Source: DASYQD01 sp963846495
GTDB taxonomy: Bacteria > Acidobacteriota > Thermoanaerobaculia > Multivoradales > JAIOJS01
Length of the DNA stretch: 64,000 nucleotides
Direction: 5' to 3'
Assembly: GCA_963846495.1 (NCBI GenBank)
Contig: CAWJWP010000017.1
Location: 434,001 to 498,000, forward strand
A program made the translations under genes and the position numbers. A model generated the notes under the pieces. That model searched no databases. It saw only the letters and a program-made list of their open reading frames with translations, and was not told where the DNA came from. This document shows, in pieces, positions 48,465-56,935 of this stretch. Within the stretch, counting starts at the first letter, position 1. Every line of letters starts with the position of its first letter.

Positions 48465-49257
48465 GCCGGATGAACTGCCACCGGATTCGCCCCGGCTTAA
48501 TCCAGGGAAAGAGTAAAAAGGTAAAAGGAAAAAGGTAATCGCGGTTGAGGATCGAGTTCCGCGTTCGTCACGCACCCCTTTCTTCACGCCGAAGGCGTTC
48601 GCAAACTTCAGCCCAGGGTTGCGCGAACCGGGGTCCCCACGCGGGCATCCCGCGTGGGGTGTCGTAGCGCTACCCTGGGAGCACGGCAACGAAACATGTT
48701 TCAACCCTGAAAGGGTTGAATAGGTGAACACTGGTGGATGGATCGTTGGGATATCCAACACCTTCAGCGTTGGATCATTTGTCTTGCGCTCAAACCCAGG
48801 GTGTTACCCTGGGATCACGGCAACAAGACATGCTTCGAACCCTGAAAGGGTTGAATAGGCGGACACAAGTCGTGGATGGAACGTCGGGACAATCCAACAC
48901 CTTCAGCGTTGGACAATTCGGCTTGTGCTTAAACCCAGGGTGTTACCCTGGGCTGGAGTTATCGAACGCCGTTGGCGTTTCTGCTCCGGGTGCCGACCAA
49001 TTCGGTAATCCAAATTCCATATCGTCAGTCACCAATTATTTGATTCGCCGTTAGAAAGGCTGCGGAATTTCAACATCCATGCCTATCGCCGTTAATCGTT
49101 TCAACTTGATCACAGCTTCGCTGCGGTTTTTTAGCATCCGTAATGATCTGACTGTGCGGCATTTATTTTGCAGTATCAGGGGTGAGAACACACTTCTCGC
49201 GGCGTTTCAAGGCCGCGCGAGGAGTACAAAGAGTACAAGGGAACAAGGAGAGAGAGC
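48465..49257. repeat. intergenic palindrome array with two tandem units
   Basis: No gene. 48624-48664 is copy 3 of the dispersed element found at 28186 and in addB. Then two units of about 128 bases (about 48,690-48,815 and 48,820-48,950) each hold AACCCTGAAAGGGTTGAATA, TCCAACACCTTCAGCGTTGG and ACCCAGGGTGTTACCCTGGG in the same order, all three being short palindromes. A degenerate copy of the same series recurs at about 51,335-51,480. The last 200 bases look unique; AAGGAGAGAG precedes the next gene. Confidence 0.7.
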
Positions 49258-49548
49258 ATGAAGAAACTATTAGCAATCACTTTGACGTTGGCCTCATTTG
49301 TGGTGATGGGATTTAGCGAGCAGGCGTCGGCGGCAACTCGTTCCGTGACATTCGAGACGGCCTCGGCCGCGCCGCAGTGGCAAAATCGCAATTGGCGTAA
49401 CCGGAGAAATCGCAGCCGCGTGCGTACCTATCGCACATCGCGCGTCGTGCGTTATGGATACCGGACGTACCGCGAGACCTATCTGGTTAGAGCACTACCG
49501 AACGGCCGCACTCAGACGACTCTGATCAGTCGCGTGCGCATTGCGTAA
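49258..49548 (+). CDS. small secreted Arg-rich protein
   Basis: 96 residues. A signal peptide (MKKLLAITLTLASFVVMGFS, cleaved near EQASA-A) is followed by a basic mature part with WRNRRNRSRVRTYRTSRVVR and RTYRETYLVRALPNGRTQTT. Family not recognised; basic exported proteins with this pattern occur in acidobacterial genomes (from memory). AAGGAGAGAGAGC directly precedes the ATG, and a strong terminator follows at 49574, so it is a single-gene unit. Confidence 0.75.
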   Translation: MKKLLAITLTLASFVVMGFSEQASAATRSVTFETASAAPQWQNRNWRNRRNRSRVRTYRTSRVVRYGYRTYRETYLVRALPNGRTQTTLISRVRIA

Positions 49549-49573
49549 TCCAAATCACCACCATCAACACTGA

Positions 49574-49615
49574 AGCCGGCGAGTCCATCCCCAGGGACTT
49601 GCCGGCTGTTTTTTG
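49574..49615 (+). terminator. intrinsic terminator
   Basis: AGCCGGCGAGTCC pairs with GGGACTTGCCGGCT (one bulge/mismatch), followed by GTTTTTTG. It ends the small secreted protein gene. Confidence 0.8.
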
Positions 49616-49955
49616 AAGGAGTTGCCGAGCGTTTGTTTTAATCACGAATTCGGTTTGGCCCACTCTTTTAGAATCCCCCCTACAATCCACGAGGCTACCC
49701 AGGGCGTTGCCCTGGGCTGGAATTTGCAAACGCCTTTCGGCGTTCGGGAAAGGCAGAGCCTTTCCGTTAGGTGCTGCGGCAGAGCCGCAAGGATGACGTC
49801 GTTGGTCTTTACCACTGTTCCTGTCTGCGTAATCTGTGTAATCTGCGGATAGTCCTCGTCGTCCTGCTCACTGCTCACTGCTCACTGCCCACTGCTCACC
49901 GCCAACTGCTCAGTGCCCACTGCCAACTGCTCACTGCTTACTGCTCACTGTTACA
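49616..49955. repeat. low-complexity intergenic DNA with CACTGCTCACTG words
   Basis: About 49,692-49,745 carries the palindromes ACCCAGGGCGTTGCCCTGGG and AACGCCTTTCGGCGTT. 49,820-49,858 holds TAATCTGTGTAATCTGCGGA, repeated in diverged form at about 54,318-54,350. 49,860-49,952 is almost entirely degenerate CACTGCTCACTGCCCACTGC words and runs to the start of the next gene. No gene is seen. Confidence 0.6.
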
Positions 49956-51203
49956 ATGCGACGCATGATTACGCGTTTTCCAACCATTGCCATTCTCGTT
50001 GTCGTAATCGCGCAAACAACCTTTGCTCAGGATTGGACCCAATGGCGCGGACCCTCACGCGACGGCGTCGTGCCCGCTGCGAATACGCCTGCGTCCTGGC
50101 CGGCATCGCTGCGTCGCGCCTGGCGCGTAGAGATCGGCGAAGGTTATTCCTCGCCCGTGGTTTCGCACGGCAAAGTTTTCCTGCACGCGCGCCGCGATCC
50201 CGAAGAAGTCGTCGTCGCGATTAATCTCGCCGACGGCAAAATTCTCTGGCAGCAAGAGTACTCGGCAGACTTCAAGAAGAACCAGTACGCCGTGAAGATG
50301 GCGAAAGGGCCAAACGCGACTCCGCTCTTAATCGGCAATCGTCTCTTCACGCTCGGCGTGACCGGCATCCTCAACGCGTGGGACACAGCGACGGGCAAGC
50401 AGCTCTGGACGAAAGACTTTTCCGGGACTATCGATACCTCGAAAATGTTTTGCGGCACGGCCGCATCCCCGCTTGCTTCAGGCGGGCGCGTGGTCGTCCA
50501 AACCGGCAGCGACATTCACGGCGGGCAAATCGTCGCGCTGGATCCGGCGAACGGAAAGATCGCGTGGGAATGGAAAGGACCAGGACCCGGCTACGCTTCG
50601 CCGGTGATCATTGAGATCGCGGGCAAGCAACAAATTGTGACGATGACGAATGGTTCCATCGTCGGCCTTGATGCAAAGACGGGAGCCGAACTTTGGACGG
50701 CGCCTTTTCCTGACGAATGGCACGAGAACATTGTGACTCCCGTCTGGACCGGAACGCACCTGATCGTTTCGGGCACGCGTCAGGGCACGCACGCGTTTTC
50801 CCTGAGTCAGACTGCCGGCAAATGGCAAGCGACTGAGGTTTGGAAGAATGCCGACGTAGCGATGTACATGAGCTCGCCGGTTTACGGCGATGGTTTGATT
50901 TACGGCATGTCGTCGAAGAAGAAAGGACAGTTCTTCGCGCTCGATGTAAAGACCGGCGCTGTCCGCTGGGCCACGGAAGGCCGTGAAGGCGATCACGCCT
51001 CAGTGCTTTTGACGCCGCGTCATGTTGTTTTTCTGACGAACGGTGCGGACTTGATAGTGGCGCCACGCGCCGCTGACAAGTTCACCGTCGAGAAGCGTTA
51101 CGACGTCGCCGATGCCGAAACCTGGGCTGTCCCAGTGCTGCTCGGCTCAGATGTTTTAGTCCGCGACGCCACCGGCCTGATGCTCCTGACGGCGGGGACG
51201 TGA
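49956..51203 (+). CDS. secreted PQQ-type beta-propeller protein
   Basis: 415 residues. A signal peptide (FPTIAILVVVIAQTTFAQ) is followed by QDWTQWRGPSRDGV, the usual opening of outer-membrane/periplasmic PQQ-like propellers. Blades show the repeated strand signature: VVAINLADGKILWQQEYSA, LNAWDTATGKQLWTKDFSG, IVALDPANGKIAWEWKGPGP, VGLDAKTGAELWTAPFPDEW, FALDVKTGAVRWATEGREG. No dehydrogenase active-site residues identifiable, so more likely a scaffold or binding propeller than an alcohol dehydrogenase. ATG 49965 is an alternative start. Intact frame. Confidence 0.88.
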   Translation: MRRMITRFPTIAILVVVIAQTTFAQDWTQWRGPSRDGVVPAANTPASWPASLRRAWRVEIGEGYSSPVVSHGKVFLHARRDPEEVVVAINLADGKILWQQEYSADFKKNQYAVKMAKGPNATPLLIGNRLFTLGVTGILNAWDTATGKQLWTKDFSGTIDTSKMFCGTAASPLASGGRVVVQTGSDIHGGQIVALDPANGKIAWEWKGPGPGYASPVIIEIAGKQQIVTMTNGSIVGLDAKTGAELWTAPFPDEWHENIVTPVWTGTHLIVSGTRQGTHAFSLSQTAGKWQATEVWKNADVAMYMSSPVYGDGLIYGMSSKKKGQFFALDVKTGAVRWATEGREGDHASVLLTPRHVVFLTNGADLIVAPRAADKFTVEKRYDVADAETWAVPVLLGSDVLVRDATGLMLLTAGT

Positions 51204-51923
51204 GGGGGCAGTGAGCAGTGGGCAGTGAGCAGTGGGCAGACGGCGAGAACGGCAGGAGGCGGACGGCAGACGCAAGGTCAGGGGTAAGCGAGCGATGGCG
51301 AGCGACACCGCTGGGATAGATGCGAAAGTCGTTGCCAAACCTTGAAAGGGTCGAATACGTGAATTTCTTGCCAATCAACGTCTCGGACAACGGCCGCAGC
51401 GTCGAACTGTCAACACCTTCAGCGTTGAATTTAGAGGTGGCGGGCCTGATATCGCGAGCGGCGTTACCCTGGGCATGACGTTCATCGAACAAAGACCGTT
51501 GGAAGCGTTTCTGCCCACTGCGCTCTACTAAGCCTTCTGCCAGAATTCACGCTCATCACGTCGATCACTCATCACTCAAAACTGATCAACCCATCACTGC
51601 CTTCGATCTAATTCACGATTTACAATATCACGATTAACCACTCGTTTGCCCACCGCCCACTGAACCCATCAACTCGGTAACTCATCACTCATTACTAAAT
51701 CTGACCTGGCATTTACTCATAATCCTCAATCACTCAATTCTTAACTCCTCACTCATTACTGCTTCACTGCCCATCGCCCACTGCTATCTGCGCCTCCTCT
51801 GCACTATATGAGAGCCTGGCCCGGCCGGCTCTCAGCGTAAACGCTTTAGAACAACCCTATTCATCTTTGCCAATCCGGCGGCATACCGCTTGTTGTTGTT
51901 CTCATCGAGGAGACAATTAGAGG
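51204..51923. repeat. 720-base low-complexity intergenic region
   Basis: 51,206-51,240 is GGGCAGTGAGCAGTGGGCAG-type words (complement of the CACTGC words). 51,335-51,480 is a degenerate copy of the AACCCTGAAAGGGTT/CAACACCTTCAGCGTTG/TACCCTGGG unit. 51,540-51,800 is CATCACTCATCACTC-like sequence. No gene. The last ~90 bases are less repetitive and should hold the promoter of the next gene. Confidence 0.6.
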
Positions 51924-52578
51924 ATGAAAACAATCAACTACAACGGAAGAGTGGGAAGAGCTGTCTTAGCTTTCTCTTTAATGTTTGGATTCGGAATCAT
52001 GATGAGCGTGACGGCTCAGGCGCAGGGCCGCAATAACGGTCAATGGCAGCGCCGTGATCGCGATCGGGACCAGATTCGCGCGCGCCGGGAAGCCCTGCGC
52101 CAGCGTGAAGCCCAGATTATTGCCCAGCGCAGAGCCCAGCGACAGGCCCAGCGCAACGATCGCTACAATCGTAACGGCCTATAACAACGGCACGTACAAC
52201 AACGGTACCTATAACAACGGCACCTACAACAACGGCTACTATACAACAACGGTACCTACAACAATGGTGGCTACAACAATGGCGGCTACAACAACCAGAA
52301 TCAGATTGAGCTAAACCAGGGATACCAAGCAGGGCATAAACACTGGCTCCAGTGATGCGCAACGTCGGCAGAGCTACAGTCCGCAGCGTTCACGCCATTA
52401 CAAGAATGCGAACTCACAGGCTTTTCGAGAAGGTTTCGTGCGGGGCTATGACGCAGGCTTTCGCCAGTATGCTGGTTACAACAACGGTGGCTACGACAAC
52501 AATGGTGGCTACAACCGAACGGGCAATACCGGTGTGGGCATCGGTGACATCCTGGGCGTAATCCTTGGCCGGCCCTGA
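51924..52578 (+). CDS. secreted YNNG-repeat protein, frameshifted
   Basis: About 218 residues after bridging slips near 52,180, 52,240 and 52,340. Signal peptide FSLMFGFGIMMSVTAQAQ, then a basic Gln/Arg segment (RREALRQREAQIIAQRRAQR), repeated NGTYNNGTYNNGTYNNGYY, and a tail with SQAFREGFVRGYDAGFRQYA and a Gly/Ile end (GVGIGDILGVILGRP). The tail motif R-E-G-F-x2-G-Y-x2-G-F-x2-Y occurs in exported proteins of related bacteria (from memory). Function unknown; surface-associated is likely. Confidence 0.65.
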
Positions 52579-52615
52579 GAGCTACCAAAGCAACCAACAC
52601 CTCCCCACCTGAAGG

Positions 52616-52648
52616 TGCCGCGATTAAACGTCGCGGCATTTCTTTTTG
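52616..52648 (+). terminator. intrinsic terminator
   Basis: TGCCGCG (52616-52622)/CGCGGCA (52632-52638) with a 9-base loop, followed by TTTCTTTTTG. It closes the YNNG-repeat gene. Confidence 0.85.
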
Positions 52649-52727
52649 TTTGGCGCTGACCCCACTGCTTAGTGATTTGGATGGAGCTTTCCTGAACGAA
52701 AGCGTTAGAATATCCCGAGGTTTACTG

Positions 52728-52952
52728 ATGGATATCAAAGACGTAGTAAATGTGGACCCTGAGCGGATGAGCGGCGCACCGTGTTTCACGGGAACGCGTG
52801 TGCCTATCGCACACTTGTTCGAATACCTTGAGAGTGGCGAGACACTTGATGAGTTTCTCGACCAGTTTCCAACCGTATCTCGCGAACAGGCGCTTGCGGC
52901 GCTCGAACTATCTAAAGAATCATTATTGAATCAGTATGAAGTTGCTGCTTGA
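52728..52952 (+). CDS. DUF433 antitoxin-like protein
   Basis: 74 residues: VDPERMSGAPCFTGTRVPIA, then LESGETLDEFLDQFPTVSRE, the standard DUF433 winged-helix pattern. These proteins are the DNA-binding antitoxin half of a VapBC-like pair. Its end overlaps the PIN-like gene by 17 bases, which supports coupled translation. ATG 52728 is chosen since the domain begins there; upstream ATGs add unrelated residues. Confidence 0.88.
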   Translation: MDIKDVVNVDPERMSGAPCFTGTRVPIAHLFEYLESGETLDEFLDQFPTVSREQALAALELSKESLLNQYEVAA

Positions 52953-53268
52953 TGAGTGCGTGACGCGGCGACTCAAGCGCGACTTGCTCGGTCACGAAGC
53001 AAAGACCGTTGCCGAAGCTGGTTTTCGAGGACTGAAGAACGGCGCTCTATTAAGCGCAGCTTCGGCAGACTTTGACGTATTGATCACCGTCGATCGCAAT
53101 CTCCCTTTTCAGCAAAATGTGGCCAGGCTCGAAATCGCAGTTATAATCTCAATATCCCACGGAACCACTTATCCTGATCTGAAACCGCTGGTTCCCGAAC
53201 TGCTCGCTTCACTCGATTCGGTTAAACGCGGAGAAGTTTGGAAGGTTGAAGGGACAAAAGAGACCTAG
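52936..53268 (+). CDS. DUF5615 PIN-like toxin
   Basis: 110 residues. The PIN-like fold starts MKLLLDECVTRRLKRDLLGH (Asp near the N-terminus) and has SAASADFDVLITVDRNLPFQ with the second acidic cluster. Probably a ribonuclease toxin held by the DUF433 partner. Length is normal for the family (about 110-120). Confidence 0.88.
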   Translation: MKLLLDECVTRRLKRDLLGHEAKTVAEAGFRGLKNGALLSAASADFDVLITVDRNLPFQQNVARLEIAVIISISHGTTYPDLKPLVPELLASLDSVKRGEVWKVEGTKET

Positions 53269-53488
53269 CCCCAGACTGCTCGGACTTTTTCATCCTTCAT
53301 CCTTCCGCCCTCATCCTTGTTTTTCAGCTCACTGCTCACTGCTCACCGCCCTCGGCGTTTTGTCCCCTGCCTCCTGCCGTCTGCTTACTGACCTTCCGAT
53401 CTCTGATCTCTTCGCTGGAACAATTCCCGCCCTTCGGTATCTAACCACCCAAAGCTCCAAAAAAGTCTTCCCGGAGGTCTATTCAAAT

Positions 53489-54292
53489 ATGAAATCCTTT
53501 TTCTCTGCGGTGCTGTTAGCATTGGCTCTGTCCACATCGGCATTGGCCCAAACGCCGAACCCGCAAGTGAACCAAAAAACGTCGACCGAAGAAGAGATCC
53601 TCAGGACTGAGCGCGAACAGAGAGATGCCTATCTGAAACGCGACATAAAAACTACCGAGCGTCTAGTGGCTGACGAATTTGTCATGAACACTCCGTCAGG
53701 GCGCGGCAACAAAGGTACTCTCCTTTATTTCTTGGGTGAGGAACCTGCCGACCCGACACTCACTCTGACCGCAGAGGACGTCCGGGTAAAGGTCAACGGC
53801 GACACCGCCATCGTGGTCGGCAAGCGCGTGGAAAAAAGGCAAAACCCCGGCAACAAGGCCTGGGGCACCGCCTACGCGCGTTACACCCGCACCTACATAA
53901 AGCGATGCGCGAAGGGTCCCGCCCCGAATGAGGCTATAGACAGCACAAAATCCGCGGCGTTATGTCAGTGGCAACTACTGTCAGAGCATCTGGACACGAT
54001 TCCGGGCGAGCGTACGGCGATCAAGGTTGATCCGGTGATTTACGATGACTATGTCGGAAAGTATGACAGCGCGATCATGACGTTCAGCGTCGTCCGTGAA
54101 GGCGATCGGCTGCGGGCGATACCCGACGACAAGCGAAGAGCTCCCATGGAGATATTTCCTGAGTCCGAGTCACAGTTTTTCCTGAAGGGCACCAATGCGC
54201 AGATAACTTTCATGAGAAACCGGCAGGGCCAGGTAACTCACGCCATCGTGCGCCTCAACAACGCCGACTTCCAGGCAAAGCGTATCAGCTAA
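53489..54292 (+). CDS. secreted DUF4440-like protein with lipocalin-type C-terminus
   Basis: 267 residues. Signal peptide FFSAVLLALALSTSALAQ. An SnoaL-like DUF4440 module follows (EEEILRTEREQRDAYLKRDI, LVADEFVMNTPSGRG, VRVKVNGDTAIVVGKRVE). The C-terminal 90 residues (VIYDDYVGKYDSAIMTFSVV to ITFMRNRQGQVTHAIVRLNN) match the DUF3471 beta-barrel often attached to beta-lactamase-like enzymes. Exported; function unknown. GGAGG precedes ATG 53489. The upstream ~200 bases are low-complexity. Confidence 0.82.
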   Translation: MKSFFSAVLLALALSTSALAQTPNPQVNQKTSTEEEILRTEREQRDAYLKRDIKTTERLVADEFVMNTPSGRGNKGTLLYFLGEEPADPTLTLTAEDVRVKVNGDTAIVVGKRVEKRQNPGNKAWGTAYARYTRTYIKRCAKGPAPNEAIDSTKSAALCQWQLLSEHLDTIPGERTAIKVDPVIYDDYVGKYDSAIMTFSVVREGDRLRAIPDDKRRAPMEIFPESESQFFLKGTNAQITFMRNRQGQVTHAIVRLNNADFQAKRIS

Positions 54293-54490
54293 CTGGGTGC
54301 CTTCTGCCTTTTCTTCGTCTGTGTAGTCGGCGTAATCTGTGGATAGTCCTCCTATTGTTTGTCGTTGCTGGGCAAACGAGATAGAGTGCCGCGCGAATCT
54401 TTGTTCAGTGCGAGTCGCGGACGAGTTTCATTCTCCAGGTTAGGCCAGCGTGTGAAGACTTCATAATTTGAAAGATGAAAGGAAACTACA

Positions 54491-54910
54491 ATGCCCGCTA
54501 GAATTCCCCCCGCAGACGTTCGGAACCTGCAGCAGATCGAAGCGGTGGTTGCCGGACCCGACGGCGCGAACCGCATCTTTATGGTAACCGGACAGTTTGA
54601 GGTTGTCTTATCCGCTAACAGCTCGCAGCAGGACGAAACCTTCACCCTGCTGGTCGGCCCAGTCTTCACAAGGCAACAGTTCTTACGGGCAATCTGCACG
54701 GCATCGCTAGCGAAAACAAGTCTGCGAGTACAGCGACCTCCGTTTGATTTCTCGTGGGAAGTCACCGCCACCGACGCCGATCAGGATGACGAGTCCGGCC
54801 AGGTTGAATTGAGAATTGACGTTTCGGTGTTGTTGAGCGGCGTTAATAACCAGGCAACTATTACTGGCATAGCCTTTCACGTGACGATTCTTGCGGCTAT
54901 GCCGGAGTAA
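54491..54910 (+). CDS. hypothetical protein
   Basis: 139 residues, no recognised family. Beta-rich and without signal peptide: ANRIFMVTGQFEVVLSANSS, DETFTLLVGPVFTRQQFLRA, then SGQVELRIDVSVLLSGVNNQ and ITGIAFHVTILAAMPE. The alternating hydrophobic strands suggest a small beta-barrel. GAAAGGAAACTACA precedes the ATG. The upstream 198 bases include a copy of the TAATCTGTGGATAGTCCTC repeat also seen near 49,840. Confidence 0.6.
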   Translation: MPARIPPADVRNLQQIEAVVAGPDGANRIFMVTGQFEVVLSANSSQQDETFTLLVGPVFTRQQFLRAICTASLAKTSLRVQRPPFDFSWEVTATDADQDDESGQVELRIDVSVLLSGVNNQATITGIAFHVTILAAMPE

Positions 54911-55083
54911 GATTTTTTAACGCGACAGGGTCAGTAGCGATCCCTGATCTCTGACCTCCTCCCATTGAGCAACTGACCGCTCACTGCTCACCGCTCACTG
55001 CTCACTGCTTTCATTTGACACGCTCGTTATTAATCGCATAAAAGCTGTTGCGTCTTAACACTGCAATTCAGGAGTTCACCAAC
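54911..55083. repeat. CACTGC words between small genes
   Basis: 54,946-55,012 is TGACCGCTCACTGCTCACCG-type low-complexity sequence. The remainder holds the leader of the next gene. Confidence 0.5.
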
Positions 55084-55533
55084 ATGAGAAGAATCCTTTT
55101 GGCGACCTTGGTAATCGTGGCGTGCACCGCCGTCACTTACAGTCAAACCTCGGCCACGCGCAAAGCCATCGAAGCAAATGCCAAGTCTTTCGTCGAAGCT
55201 TTTAATAAAGGCGACGCTGCCGCGGTCGCGCAATTTTACGCGGCCGACGCACAGCTCTTGCCGCCGAACGACAAGATTGTCGAAGGCCGCGCGAATATTC
55301 AGGCGTTCTGGCAGGGCGCGATTGGCGCAGGTCTCAAACTGACTTCGCTAACGGCGACGACGATAACGCCTGCGGGTAATCTGCTCGTCGAGACCGGCAA
55401 GTACGTCAGCACCATTCCGGCCGGAGGCGCTACGATTACTGACGAAGGGAAGTACGTCGTCGTGTGGCGTCGCGAAGGGCGCAACTGGAAGATGATTCGC
55501 GACATCTTCAACTCAGACAAACCCGCGCAATAA
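55084..55533 (+). CDS. secreted SnoaL/DUF4440-like protein (SgcJ/EcaC type)
   Basis: 149 residues. Signal peptide RRILLATLVIVACTAVTYS, then the NTF2-like domain: FVEAFNKGDAAAVAQFYAAD, AQLLPPNDKIVEGRANIQAF and DEGKYVVVWRREGRNWKMIR. Such exported NTF2-fold proteins bind or convert small molecules; the specific role is unknown. It is the second DUF4440-type secreted protein in 2 kb, without evidence of a shared operon. Confidence 0.85.
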   Translation: MRRILLATLVIVACTAVTYSQTSATRKAIEANAKSFVEAFNKGDAAAVAQFYAADAQLLPPNDKIVEGRANIQAFWQGAIGAGLKLTSLTATTITPAGNLLVETGKYVSTIPAGGATITDEGKYVVVWRREGRNWKMIRDIFNSDKPAQ

Positions 55534-55937
55534 GCAGTGCGTATTCTCCCTCTCCCCTTGAGAGAGGGTCGGGGTGAGGGAGCGGAGCTTTAGCGGGCGG
55601 GCTCTTTTTAATAGCCCAGCGCTTCAGCGCTGGGTATGGAGTGAGCAGTAAACAGAAGTCAGAACCACCTGCGGTGCGGGCGGTCTGCTGCCTTCTCCCC
55701 GCGTCTCCCTATCCCCGTGTCCCCGCGTCAGTCGCTTCCGCCTCCCGCCGTCTGCTGTCTGCGCTCTGACTTCTGATCTCTGACCTCTGACATCTGACCT
55801 CTGTCTTATCTGCTCATCACTCATTACTCATCACCGGCTTGTCCGCCCACCGCTCACTGCTCGCTGCTCACTGTTTTAACCGATTCCAGACTCCTGTCTC
55901 TTGTAACATCCTTTTACTTTGGTCTCCCTGTGGCAAA
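55534..55937. repeat. low-complexity intergenic DNA
   Basis: CCCTCTCCCCTTGAGAGAGG and CCCAGCGCTTCAGCGCTGGG palindromes (about 55,548-55,635) are followed by TCTGACCTCTGACATCTGAC-like words (about 55,765-55,805) and CACTGC words. The region has no recognisable gene. Confidence 0.55.
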
Positions 55938-56630
55938 ATGTGCCCCGTACATCTGACTCTCAGAGTTTCGGAGTTGCCCTTGCCCCACAAAGCAAAGAAC
56001 GTCAGCAGCGACAGTCTGGCACTTCAGAAGATTTCACCACTCATCCATCAAGTTCGTGGCGAGCGCGTGATTCTTGATTCGGATCTGGCGCGGATTTATG
56101 GCGTGGCAGTTAAGGCACTGAATCAGGCCGTAAGAAGAAATGCCGAACGATTCCCTGAGGATTTCGCATTCCGCCTGACTCATGAGGAGTTCGATGACTT
56201 GAGATCACAAATTGTGATCTCAAATTCGAGGTCGCAAATTGCGACCGGTTCTTTAAGGTCACAAACTGTGACCTTAAAGCGAGGTCAACACCGGAAGTAC
56301 TTACCTAATGTCTTCAGCGAACATGGCGCGATCATGGCCGCGAACGTGCTCAGCAGCAAACAAGCCGTCGAAATGAGCGTCTTCGTTGTACGTGCGTTCG
56401 TGAAGCTGCGCGAGACGTTAGCAACGCACCAGGAGCTGGCCGAGAAGCTAACTGAGTTGGAGCGCAAGGTCGGAACTCACGGCCGGGCGATTGTTTCAAT
56501 TCTGACGACGCTTCGAAGGATGACCGAACCTGCGACCCAGAAGGCGCGGGCGATTGGCTTTCGCGCGAAGCGTGGTGGCGACAAGGATTCTGGCTTGAAG
56601 CTGCGCTCGCAACATGCGCGCAAGAAATGA
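55938..56630 (+). CDS. ORF6N-domain protein with LRSQ hairpin repeats
   Basis: 230 residues. The ORF6N DNA-binding domain is IHQVRGERVILDSDLARIYG, VAVKALNQAVRRNAERFPED and FAFRLTHEEFDDLRSQ. Three successive LRSQ-like units follow (RSQIVISN, SRSQIATG, SLRSQTVTLK), each encoded by its own palindrome. The domain resumes with GQHRKYLPNVFSEHGAIMAA, then a coiled coil (HQELAEKLTELERKVGTHGR) and a basic tail. ORF6N proteins are phage-type or cell-encoded regulators related to KilA-N. ATG 55938 avoids low-complexity upstream sequence. Confidence 0.8.
   Translation: MCPVHLTLRVSELPLPHKAKNVSSDSLALQKISPLIHQVRGERVILDSDLARIYGVAVKALNQAVRRNAERFPEDFAFRLTHEEFDDLRSQIVISNSRSQIATGSLRSQTVTLKRGQHRKYLPNVFSEHGAIMAANVLSSKQAVEMSVFVVRAFVKLRETLATHQELAEKLTELERKVGTHGRAIVSILTTLRRMTEPATQKARAIGFRAKRGGDKDSGLKLRSQHARKK
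56201..56278. repeat. three consecutive palindromes inside the ORF6N gene
   Basis: GAGATCACAA-A-TTGTGATCTC (56201-56221), GGTCGCAAATTGCGACC (56230-56246), and TTTAAGGTCACA/TGTGACCTTAAA with a 3-base loop (56252-56278). All share a core resembling GRTCNCAAATTGNGAYC and stay in frame. Confidence 0.8.
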
Positions 56631-56935
56631 CCGATTACCGAGTAAGAATGCCATCGACTGACTACTGACTACTGACTACTGACTACTGACTACTGACCTC
56701 TGTCTTCCTCCTCCCGCCTTCTGATCCCTGACTCTTCATTCCGCAATTCGAATTTCGCAATCCGCAATTTTTTAAGCTGCCGTCTGCCGTCTGCCTCCCG
56801 CCGTCTTCTGCTTTCTCCCCGCGTCAGTCGCTCACTGCCCACTGCTCACAGCTCACCGCTCACTGATGAGCGTCCCTTTGCCCTTTCCCCTTTGCAGCTT
56901 TAATATTGCGCCGTTCATCCCAACTGCGCCTCAAT
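56631..56935. repeat. TGACTAC tandem repeat and low-complexity DNA
   Basis: About 56,658-56,700 has five or more perfect TGACTAC heptamers. Then come CTGCCGTCTGCC-like words (56,775-56,815) and CACTGC words up to about 56,870. No gene; the promoter of the restriction-modification operon must lie at the right end. Confidence 0.65.

Noticed and set aside
49858..49952. CRISPR array
   Set aside because: The CACTGC words are short, contiguous and degenerate, with no unique spacers of constant length and no cas genes.
56655..56700. CRISPR or integration-site repeats
   Set aside because: TGACTAC heptamers are directly tandem without spacers; simple slippage repeat.
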